A DNA stretch of 34,615 nt from Candidatus Binataceae bacterium (lineage in GTDB: Bacteria; Desulfobacterota; Binatia; Binatales; Binataceae). The stretch covers positions 1-34,615 of the forward strand of contig JAMXLL010000150.1 in assembly GCA_024281015.1 (NCBI GenBank), given 5' to 3'. Position 1 is the first letter of the stretch, and each line of letters begins with the position of its first letter. The translations under genes and the position numbers were made by a program. The notes below the pieces were generated by a model. The model searched no databases, was not told where the DNA came from, and saw nothing but the letters and a program-made list of their open reading frames with translations. Shown here piece by piece: positions 15,474 to 23,298 of this stretch.

Positions 15474-16736
15474 CTACTGCAGGGCAGCGATCGCGCGGAG
15501 CAGGGCGAGGTTATCCGAATGACCGGTTTTCACCGCAGTCACGTGGCCAACAACCGGTCGCCCAAGCAGGTACAGATCGCCGATGAGGTCCAGGACTTTG
15601 TGGCGGGCGCATTCATCCTCGAACCGCAGGGTCGTGTTCACGATTTTTTCTTCGTCGATCAGAATACAGTTATCGAGCCGGCCGCCCCTGGCCAGACCGA
15701 GTTCGGACATCTTACGGAAGTCGCGAACCAGCCCGAAGGTCCGCGCGGGAGCTATCTCTCTAAGATAAACCTCGGGCGAGCTAAGTTCCAAGTGGACCTG
15801 TTGCAAACCAAGTGGAGGTGGATAGTCCAAGGTATAATCAATTATAAGAAGTTCGGCCGGCTCGATCCGAATTGATTCGGCCCGCTCGCCCACCTGGATC
15901 GTTCGCACCGGAGCGATGGGTTCAATCCAATCGTCCTGTTCTTCTATACCGGCAGCCAGCAAATGCCGGCAAAATTCCAACGCCGAACCATCGAGGGCTG
16001 GCACTTCGTCACCCGCCTGGACCCGCAAGTTCGTAATCCCCAATCCGTGCAGCGCTGAAAGCAGGTGTTCAACAGTTCGCACTGAATGGCCTTTGCCGCT
16101 GAGGGTGGTGTTGTAACCGGTCTCTGTCACGCTCTCCAGACGCGCCGGAATCGCAGATCGCCCAGCCAGCGACGAAAAGGTTATCCCACTGCCTGCCGGC
16201 GCGGGATGCAGAATTACTCCAGTTTTAAGCCCCGAATGCAGCCCTTGACCACCAAGCACAAGCGAACGCGCGATGGTTCGCTGCGTAACGGCCCCGGACG
16301 GAGCACAGCGCGAATTCCGACCTGCGGTTTGCTTACCCGGCGGAACTTGTGACACGACGCGTGAGCTACCATGGTCGCTACCCAGTACATGGCCCAGCGA
16401 CGTTAGCAGACCGTCAACTGAAAAGGGCTTTTCGATAAAATCAGCGGCGCCCAGCCGGGTCGCAGCAACAGCGTTCTGTATATTTGCGTGACCGGAAATC
16501 ATAATCACGTGAGTATGAGGATCGTGTTGCTTGATGCGGCGCAGTAGTTCGATACCATCCAACTCCGGCATCCAGACATCGAGCAGCACTACCGCCGGCT
16601 TCTCCCGCGCGATTAAATCCAGCACGCGCAATGCATCGCCGGTAGCTACAACGCGAAAGCCTTCATCACTGAGAATACCGCAGAGCGAAGACCGAATCCG
16701 TTCCTCATCATCTACCACCAATACAGTAGCATTCAC
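15474..16736 (-). CDS. lpxC: Fusion of an NtrX-type receiver domain with LpxC deacetylase
   Basis: This is one uninterrupted 420-codon frame. Residues 1-118 form a CheY-like receiver closest in style to NtrX: acidic pocket Asp9/Asp10/Glu11, phosphoacceptor Asp53 (LLDVWMPELDG), Ser81 and Lys103 (EKPF). A linker of about 33 residues follows. Residues about 152-418 are a complete LpxC: Glu223-His224 in VEHLLSALHG, His379 and Asp383 in RHKVLDLIGD, and His406 in GHSDN are the known base, zinc ligands and second catalytic His. LpxC removes the acetyl group from UDP-3-O-acyl-GlcNAc, the committed step of lipid A synthesis. The gene follows an NtrY-like kinase by 94 bases. A GTG at 16355 (codon 128) could allow a separate LpxC, but it has no clear ribosome site. 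Confidence 0.95.
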   Translation of the reverse strand: MNATVLVVDDEERIRSSLCGILSDEGFRVVATGDALRVLDLIAREKPAVVLLDVWMPELDGIELLRRIKQHDPHTHVIMISGHANIQNAVAATRLGAADFIEKPFSVDGLLTSLGHVLGSDHGSSRVVSQVPPGKQTAGRNSRCAPSGAVTQRTIARSLVLGGQGLHSGLKTGVILHPAPAGSGITFSSLAGRSAIPARLESVTETGYNTTLSGKGHSVRTVEHLLSALHGLGITNLRVQAGDEVPALDGSALEFCRHLLAAGIEEQDDWIEPIAPVRTIQVGERAESIRIEPAELLIIDYTLDYPPPLGLQQVHLELSSPEVYLREIAPARTFGLVRDFRKMSELGLARGGRLDNCILIDEEKIVNTTLRFEDECARHKVLDLIGDLYLLGRPVVGHVTAVKTGHSDNLALLRAIAALQ

Positions 16737-16829
16737 CGCTTATCCGTGCCTTGAATCCCGCCAGGTTTTACAAAGCGGTTCGGGCCGCTCGCCAGCCCGG
16801 TCGAACGAGAGCGGGCCAGCCTGTCCACT

Positions 16830-19109
16830 TCAGGCGGAAACCGTCCTAAATTCCTCACTTTTTATAGGAAACTCCAGCTGGAATCTACTTCCGCGCGGCG
16901 TATTGTCCCGTACCCGGACGAATCCATGATGGTCGGTAACGATGGTCGCCACGATAGCCAGTCCGAGCCCGGTACCGCCCTGGCGGGTCGAAAAGTAGGG
17001 CTCGAAAATGCGAGGACGGATACGCGCGTCAATACCCATGCCATTATCAGCAACTTCAAGCACCGCCACACCTGCCGAATCGAGGCCGGTACGCACCACA
17101 ATTCGCGCTTCATTACCGATGTCGGTATTGGGCCTGGTAGCGGCGACAGCGTTATCAAGTAGATTAATCAGGGCGCGTTTCAACGCTTCGCGATCGATTT
17201 CAATGAGGGGCAAGGCGCGTTCCAGTACCAGCTCGAAGCGTACCTCCGGGTGGGCCTCGCGAAAATTCGCGACGGTTTCTTCCGCCACTGCATTCAAGTT
17301 ACCGGGAGCAAGATTCAACTGCGGCATTCGCGCAAATGCCGAGAACTCATCGACAAGCCGCTTGAGATCATCCACCTCGCCGATAATCGTGCGCGTGCAT
17401 TCGTCGACCAGCTCGGAGTATGCGTTTCCCGATGCTTCAAGCCTGCCGGCCCGCGAGCCTGGCCCGAGGCCAGCATCGCGTTTGAAGAATTGGCGCCGCA
17501 AGCGCTCGGCGGAGAGCTGAATGGGCGTCAACGGGTTCTTTATCTCATGTGCAATCCTGCGGGCTACCTCGCGCCATGCTTCCATCCGTTCGATCTTGGC
17601 TATCTGGCTCACATCCTCAAAGAATAACACGGTGCCAAGGTCGGGCCGGCCGTCGCCGGCTTCATCCTCATCGAGGCGGCTCGCAGTGAGCATTAACTCG
17701 GTTTCGGCCCCGCCAATTTCGAGCTTCAGGGCGCGGCGGACTTCGCGCGGGCGCACCGCCCCGGCGAAAATCTCGTCAAGCGACCGCCGCAGCTGCGGAT
17801 CGAAACACTTGTCATACTCGCGGCCAAGGACCTCGGCGGCATGCAAACCTAACATTCGCTCGGCACACGGGTTTATAGCGCTAATGCGTCCGTGGGGGTC
17901 GAGCCCCACGACACCGGCCGAGACATTGAGCAGCAACGTTTCCGTATATCTTCGCCGTCGCTCCAGCTCCGCCCGCGACGCACGCAAATCCGAAGTCATG
18001 CGGTTGAAGGATTGGACCAGATGAGCGATTTCGTCGTCGCCGACCGGGGGAATCTCGTAATTCAGGTTACCCGCGGCGAGCGCCTGGGTGCCTTCGGCCA
18101 ACAATTTGATTGGCCCGGTCAGCTCCCGTGCCAGGTAGATGCCAAACCAACTCGCCAGCAGCACCACCGCAAGTCCGATCAGCACGAGCGCCAGAATATA
18201 ACTATGCATAACGGGCTGATGCAGGATGCGGAGCTGGAAATATGCCTGCACCGCCTGCGAGACTACTGCGGCACGTGCGGCCAGGCTTTTCGGCAGGTAA
18301 TAGTCCACCACAATGGCGCCGGCAACGTCGTCAGAATCATTCGCGAAAAAAATCGGTGCGCTCCCGCGGATGACGTCCGACTTACGAAAGCGATCGGCGC
18401 GCGTAAGAGCGTGGCCCTTAAGTGTCTCCCGCAACAAGACTGAATCGGGCGAGACGCCGATACCGGTCGGCGCGCTCGGACTCAACTGGAACATCAACAA
18501 CTTGCGATCAGCCGAGAACACCTCGACGGTGCCGAGGTCGTATTCCTGCTGCGCCTGTTCGATAAGGGTACGAAGCCGTGCATGGTTAGCGGGTGCCAGC
18601 AGATGAGCGTTGGTAATTCGGCCTGACAGAATGCGCGCGAAGTGAGCCGCATTATTAGCGGAATTCAGATAGTAGACTTTTGTTATTTCGAAGGAATCAT
18701 CGAGCAGACGCTCATATTCGGGATCGAACCAGCTATTGATGTCGGCACGCAGAAAAGAACCGGCCACGTACAGCAGAAAGGCACTGGGCACGATGGCAAC
18801 GGCAATAAAGCCGAACACCAGCCGCGCCTGGAGCTTCGAGCCAATCAACCCCCGCCGGCGTTCGAAAATGGCCTTGGCCAGATTGCGCCCGACCAGCACC
18901 AGCATCAGACCGAGCAGCAGAAAGCTCAAGTCAAAGAGTAAAATGACTACGAGGTTTGAGATGAGTGAAGTATGCGAACTGAGCGGAGGCAGCTCAGTCT
19001 GCATCAGCACGAAGGCGACGAGGGTGGCTGCGGCAATCCCGACCGCGATCAGTTCTCGCCGGCGGCGCTTGCTCTCTGTGCGTTCCAGTGCACCGCTTTT
19101 TTCGCTCAC
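16830..19109 (-). CDS. NtrY-like membrane sensor histidine kinase
   Basis: The protein has about 759 residues. Three predicted membrane helices lie near residues 20-37, 51-74 and 96-118. A periplasmic sensing region of about 185 residues follows, then a fourth helix (about 304-327), a HAMP domain, a PAS domain (about 392-482), a dimerisation/phosphoacceptor helix with His521 in HEIKNPLTP, and an ATPase domain with N, G1 (DNGMGID) and G2 (GGTGLGLAI) boxes. This is the NtrY layout. NtrY normally pairs with the regulator NtrX; here the next gene carries an NtrX-type receiver on LpxC instead. The GTG start overlaps the DUF2905 stop as GTGA and has GAGG upstream. A TTG at 19163 is less likely. Confidence 0.93.
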   Translation of the reverse strand: MSEKSGALERTESKRRRRELIAVGIAAATLVAFVLMQTELPPLSSHTSLISNLVVILLFDLSFLLLGLMLVLVGRNLAKAIFERRRGLIGSKLQARLVFGFIAVAIVPSAFLLYVAGSFLRADINSWFDPEYERLLDDSFEITKVYYLNSANNAAHFARILSGRITNAHLLAPANHARLRTLIEQAQQEYDLGTVEVFSADRKLLMFQLSPSAPTGIGVSPDSVLLRETLKGHALTRADRFRKSDVIRGSAPIFFANDSDDVAGAIVVDYYLPKSLAARAAVVSQAVQAYFQLRILHQPVMHSYILALVLIGLAVVLLASWFGIYLARELTGPIKLLAEGTQALAAGNLNYEIPPVGDDEIAHLVQSFNRMTSDLRASRAELERRRRYTETLLLNVSAGVVGLDPHGRISAINPCAERMLGLHAAEVLGREYDKCFDPQLRRSLDEIFAGAVRPREVRRALKLEIGGAETELMLTASRLDEDEAGDGRPDLGTVLFFEDVSQIAKIERMEAWREVARRIAHEIKNPLTPIQLSAERLRRQFFKRDAGLGPGSRAGRLEASGNAYSELVDECTRTIIGEVDDLKRLVDEFSAFARMPQLNLAPGNLNAVAEETVANFREAHPEVRFELVLERALPLIEIDREALKRALINLLDNAVAATRPNTDIGNEARIVVRTGLDSAGVAVLEVADNGMGIDARIRPRIFEPYFSTRQGGTGLGLAIVATIVTDHHGFVRVRDNTPRGSRFQLEFPIKSEEFRTVSA

Positions 19110-19330
19110 CAGCGCCTCAGCAACCCGATCACGAGCGAAACAACAACACTCAGAACGATGCAACTGGTAATGGGCAGGTACAAGGCAAAATTGTCGTGCC
19201 GAATGTAGATATCACCCGGCAAACGGCCCAGGCGATTTACCAAAGGGATCGAGGCTCCGCCCCAGACCAACAATCCCACCAGCGCGACCAGCAGGCCGAT
19301 TATAACCAGCGCTTTTCCTAAAGGCGCCAC
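19106..19330 (-). CDS. DUF2905 small membrane protein
   Basis: This protein of about 74 residues has two hydrophobic helices. Between them lies RLGRLPGDIYIRHDNFALYLP, which contains the LPGDI signature of DUF2905 (PF11146). The second helix ends in LLRRW, leaving a basic cytoplasmic end. No function is known for the family. The GTG at 19330 gives the usual length; a TTG at 19381 would add 17 residues not seen in the family. The stop overlaps the sensor kinase start by four bases, so translation of the two is probably coupled. This suggests a link to envelope sensing, as inference only. Confidence 0.85.
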   Translation of the reverse strand: MAPLGKALVIIGLLVALVGLLVWGGASIPLVNRLGRLPGDIYIRHDNFALYLPITSCIVLSVVVSLVIGLLRRW

Positions 19331-19393
19331 TTTACCGGGCGTCCATATGGCCTCGCCTGCCGGCCAAGTCCAGAGCGGCAAAGGTGGCTTCTC

Positions 19394-21496
19394 TCATGCC
19401 TGGGCACGCTGGCCAGCTGCTTCCTTGGCTCGTTTTGACTCGGCGATCACTTTCTCGGCGAGCGGCGCCGGCACCTCATCGTAGTGAGAGAAACGGGCTT
19501 CGAAAGAACCGCGTCCCGAGGTTATCGAGCGCAGATCAGGGGCATACTTGAGAACGTCGGCCATCGGCACCAATGCCTTGATCACCTGACCCGCACCTTT
19601 CGATTCCATGCCGAGCACTCGGCCCCGACGCGAGTTGAGATCGCCGATGACATCGCCCATGCATTCATCGGGGCAGCTCACCTCGACCGCCATAATTGGC
19701 TCGAGCAAGATGGGACGGGCCTTTTCGAAGGCGCTCTTCAGCCCCATCGAGGCGGCTATCTGGAAGGCCATATCTGATGAGTCGACTTCATGGAAACTTC
19801 CGTCGTACACCGTCACCTTGACATCGACCACCGGGAAACCTGCGAGATAGCCTTCGGTGAGCGTGTTGCGCACACCTTTTTCGACCGAGGGGATGTATTG
19901 ACGTGGTATTACGCCGCCCACGATCTCATCGGCGAATTCAAAACCACCGCCCCGCGACAAGGGCTCAACTTTCAGCCAGCAATCGCCGTACTGGCCACGG
20001 CCTCCCGACTGGCGCTTGTACTTGCCCTGGGCTTCCGCGCGACCCTTGATGGTCTCTTTGTAAGGTACCTTGGGCGCCGTCAATTCAACGTCCACGTTGA
20101 ATTTCCGCTTAAGCTTTTCGACTGTCGCCTCGATATGCATCTGGCCGGTGCCGGAGAGAATGATCTCGTGTGTTTGCTGATCACGGTGGGTCTCCAGAGC
20201 GGGGTCTTCCTCGACCAGGCGTGCGAGGGCCTGGGATGCCTTCTCCTCATCGCCGCGGGTTTTGGGTCGAATCGCGAACGAAATAACGGGCAGCGGTCGC
20301 TCCGGCACGGGGAATAGAATCTGCGATTTTTCATCGCAGAGCGTGTCGCCGGTGGTGGTGTCCTTCAACTTGGCAACTGCGACGATTTCACCCGGCAGCG
20401 CCGAAGGCAAGGGCGCCTGTTTTTTGCCTTCCAGCCTCAGCAACTGTCCCAGACGCTCTTTCGCACTGCGGCTCGCATTCAGTACCGTGGCATCGCTGCT
20501 CGCGCGCCCCGAGACAACGCGGAAAATCGAGAGCTTCCCCGCGAATGGGTCGACCACCGTTTTGAACACGAATGCGCTGAAGGGAGCATCGGGATCCGCA
20601 GCTCTTTCGATTGGCGTGCCGTTGGAGGGACCCTGGGCCTGATATGGAGGACGGTCGCTCGGCGCCGGCAGCAAACCGACCACGGCCTCAAGCAGCTGGT
20701 CGACACCAATGTTCTTGGCGCCAGAGCCGCACAAAACGGGAGTTAGTTTGCCCTGCAACACCGCGGCGCGGAGCGCGCTCCGCAATTCGGCCTCATCCAG
20801 TTGGCCTTGTTCGAGGTACTTTTCAAGCAATGCGTCATCGGTCTCGGCAACAGCCTCACTCAAAATGGTGCGGGCCGCCTCGGCGCGCGACCTCAGATCG
20901 CCGCTCAATTCCTCTTCCCTGGCCTTGCCCGAAGAATCAGGGTAGGTCAGCGCTTTCATCGCCAGGACATCGATGATCCCGCTAAATGCCGTCTCGGCAC
21001 CGATCGGCAGAGTAAGCGCAACTGGTTTCGCAGCAAGGCCCTTTTCAAGGTCAGCCATAGCCGAATCGAAATTCATACGCTCACGATCGAGCCGTGAAAC
21101 GAAGGCGACGCGCGGCAGCCCGAGGCGGTTGATTTGCTCAAAGACCTTCTCGGATTCGACCTTGAGGTCTCCGCCGGCACTGGCGACAAAAATAACCCCG
21201 TCCACTGCTCGCATTGTCGCAAAAGCGTCAGGCAGAAAGGCAGTATAGCCCGGAGTATTGGCCAAAATTACTTCCGTACGTTTCCAATTAAGATGATGAA
21301 ACGAGGAACTGATCGAGATGTGCCGCGAGAGCTCCTCCGGCTCAAAATCCATCAATGCCGTTCCATCGTCCGGCCGGCCCAATCGCGTGGCCATTCCGGC
21401 GGTGAAAAGCATTGCCTCGGCCAGCTGCGTCTTGCCGGTGCTGCCCTGGCCGACGAGCGCGATGGTTCTTAGCCGTCCGATTTCCTCGACTGCCAT
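19394..21496 (-). CDS. EF-G-like translational GTPase paralogue with altered G motifs
   Basis: This 700-residue protein has full EF-G architecture: GTPase domain, beta-barrel domain II (about 305-390), then domains III, IV and V. Domain IV includes QSGGRGQYGDCWLKVEP and the VDSSDMAFQIAASMG loop region. The P-loop is GQGSTGKT (16-23). The G3 motif, normally DTPGH, is NTPGY (80-84), so the position of the GTP-hydrolysis histidine is Tyr84. The G4 motif, normally NKxD, is SRLD (134-137). The Tyr form resembles the EF-G-2 type paralogues known in Thermus and others. It is probably an accessory factor and not the housekeeping translocase. A strong ribosome site (GAGGTAAA) precedes the ATG. Confidence 0.9.
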   Translation of the reverse strand: MAVEEIGRLRTIALVGQGSTGKTQLAEAMLFTAGMATRLGRPDDGTALMDFEPEELSRHISISSSFHHLNWKRTEVILANTPGYTAFLPDAFATMRAVDGVIFVASAGGDLKVESEKVFEQINRLGLPRVAFVSRLDRERMNFDSAMADLEKGLAAKPVALTLPIGAETAFSGIIDVLAMKALTYPDSSGKAREEELSGDLRSRAEAARTILSEAVAETDDALLEKYLEQGQLDEAELRSALRAAVLQGKLTPVLCGSGAKNIGVDQLLEAVVGLLPAPSDRPPYQAQGPSNGTPIERAADPDAPFSAFVFKTVVDPFAGKLSIFRVVSGRASSDATVLNASRSAKERLGQLLRLEGKKQAPLPSALPGEIVAVAKLKDTTTGDTLCDEKSQILFPVPERPLPVISFAIRPKTRGDEEKASQALARLVEEDPALETHRDQQTHEIILSGTGQMHIEATVEKLKRKFNVDVELTAPKVPYKETIKGRAEAQGKYKRQSGGRGQYGDCWLKVEPLSRGGGFEFADEIVGGVIPRQYIPSVEKGVRNTLTEGYLAGFPVVDVKVTVYDGSFHEVDSSDMAFQIAASMGLKSAFEKARPILLEPIMAVEVSCPDECMGDVIGDLNSRRGRVLGMESKGAGQVIKALVPMADVLKYAPDLRSITSGRGSFEARFSHYDEVPAPLAEKVIAESKRAKEAAGQRAQA

Positions 21497-21587
21497 GTCG
21501 GTTTACCTCTATGAAAAAATTCGTAACACGTCTGCGGCGCGAAGCACAGGGTAGGAGCGCGCTCGCGCTCAACGCAGGACTATTCAA

Positions 21588-22390
21588 TCAATCGTAGGCC
21601 CCTTCAATGCTCACGTCTCCGGTCAGAATCCGCGTAGACCCCTCTGCCGTTTCGAGCAGCAGAGCGCCATCATAGTCAATTCCGCGAACCACCCCGCAAG
21701 TAATTGTAGTTCGGTCGATTACCTTCACCTGCCGCCCGCTTAGGGCAAAATACCGCTCGTAGGTGGAACGGACCGCTCCAAAACCATTTGCTTCGGCTGT
21801 TCCACAGTGAAGATCGAGCTGCTTGAACAAGCTCGCGGCGAAGTTGACCCGGTCAACTTCCCGTCCCGTTGCTACCAGCACGGAGGTGGCCTTGTCGCGG
21901 AGCTCCCCAGGAATGTCGTGCGCGGCCAAATTAAGATTAAGTCCGATTCCGAGCAGAACGCACAGCAAACCGTGTGAAGCATCGCTGACGGCTTCCGCGA
22001 TAATCCCACCGGCCTTAAGCCCTTTGAGCCAAATGTCGTTAGGCCACTTCAGGGCAACCAGGCCCGGGGCAACGACTTGGAGTGCTTCCGCCACAGCAAC
22101 CCCTGCCACGAGGCTAAGCTGGGGCACTTCCGGCAGCGGTATTCGCGGGCGCAGAATCACCGTCATGTAAAGGTTCACCCCTGCAGGCGAATGCCAGCTA
22201 CGGCCAAGGCGGCCTCGTCCAGCGGTCTGCCGCTCCGCGATTATTACCGTGCCGTGAGCGGCGCCATTGCGCGCCAGCTCAGCCGCAATCCGCTGGGTGG
22301 AATCGACCTCTTTGAGGTAACGTATAACGCAACCAATCCCGCCTGGAGTTGCTGATGCAATTGTTTGGTAGGGATTAGCTTTGCTGTCAT
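21588..22390 (-). CDS. birA: Biotin-[acetyl-CoA-carboxylase] ligase, 5' end apparently frameshifted
   Basis: The catalytic domain is recognisable in one frame from about 22350 down: EVDSTQRIAAELA, the biotin loop GRGRLGRSW, KWPNDIW, and KAGGIIAE with its lysine, then an SH3-like C-terminal domain. It attaches biotin to carboxylase carrier protein; no DNA-binding domain is present. The catalytic frame has no ATG, GTG, TTG or CTG between the nadC stop and the conserved EVDST motif. The ATG at 22390, which has an AAGGA ribosome site 9 bases upstream, is in another frame and reads MTAKLIPTKQLHQQLQAG, plausible as the short N-terminal lead. A one-base indel between about 22345 and 22330 would join the two. 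A GTG at 22178 would remove the biotin loop. Confidence 0.8.
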
Positions 22391-22428
22391 CAGCAGAGGT
22401 CCTTGTGCCCTGCGCCGCCTGCCTCTCC

Positions 22429-23280
22429 TTACATGTTGTCGATGCGCATGCTCAGGTCGACCGCTCTCACCGAATGCGTCAGTGCGCCTACCGAAATGAG
22501 GTCAACACCAGCTTCCGCAACTGTCCGCACCGAATCGAGGGTAATGCCACCGGAGGCTTCGAGGGTAACCGGGTTGCCGGCGATTCTGCGCGCCTCGCGC
22601 ATCTGCTCGACGGTCATGTTATCAAGCAAAATCGAATTCACGCCGGCCGCCAACGCTTCTTCGACCTGCGCCAAAGTTTCACATTCGACCTCGATCCTGA
22701 ATGTATGGGGCGCCAGGGCGCGAGCACGCTCCAATGCTGTACGTACTCCGCCGGCCGCGGCGATATGATTTTCCTTAATCAGGACTCCACTATCGAGACC
22801 AAACCGATGATTGCTCCCACCGCCGGCGCGCACCGCATACTTCTCGAGTGCCCGCAACCCTGGATGGGTCTTGCGCGTATCAATAATCCTCGCGCTGGTG
22901 CCAGCGATGGCGTCAACATATTTTCTGGTGACGGTGGCTATTCCGGACATCAGTTGCAGGAAGTTCAACGCGACGCGTTCACCGATCAGCAGGCCCGCAA
23001 GCTGACCCTCAATTTCGGCGGCGGCCGCGCCGTATGGCAACCTGGCACCCTCGCGCGCTAGCGACACAATTTGCGGTTGGCCACCGGTCAGCGCAAAAAT
23101 CTGTTCGAGAATAAAGCCGCCGCAAAAGACAATCGAATCCAGCTCCTTGACGTTGATCCGGGCGCGCCCCGTCTGCCCCTCGGCGACGGTAGCTGCAGTC
23201 GTGATATCGCCCTGGCCGACATCTTCCGCAAGTGCCGCCTCGATTATCTGTCCCAGATCGAGCTGGCGAATAATCTCCAT
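22429..23280 (-). CDS. nadC: Nicotinate-nucleotide pyrophosphorylase (quinolinate phosphoribosyltransferase)
   Basis: This 283-residue enzyme has typical family length. It converts quinolinate and PRPP to nicotinate mononucleotide in de novo NAD synthesis. Landmarks are AALAEDVGQGDITT near the start, LNFLQLMSGIAT, the substrate-binding TRKTHPGLR, GGGSNHRFGLDSGVLIKENHI, and the barrel-closing LEASGGI and ISVGALTHS. The ATG at 23280 lies 18 bases after the valS stop. No strong ribosome site is visible, so it is probably coupled to valS. nadA and nadB are not in the window. Confidence 0.97.
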   Translation of the reverse strand: MEIIRQLDLGQIIEAALAEDVGQGDITTAATVAEGQTGRARINVKELDSIVFCGGFILEQIFALTGGQPQIVSLAREGARLPYGAAAAEIEGQLAGLLIGERVALNFLQLMSGIATVTRKYVDAIAGTSARIIDTRKTHPGLRALEKYAVRAGGGSNHRFGLDSGVLIKENHIAAAGGVRTALERARALAPHTFRIEVECETLAQVEEALAAGVNSILLDNMTVEQMREARRIAGNPVTLEASGGITLDSVRTVAEAGVDLISVGALTHSVRAVDLSMRIDNM

Positions 23281-23298
23281 TGACTCATGTTAGAAGAG

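Noticed and set aside
22178-22180. GTG at 22178 as the birA start
   Set aside because: It would remove the biotin-binding loop GRGRLGRSW and the EVDST motif, which are conserved and present upstream in the same frame.
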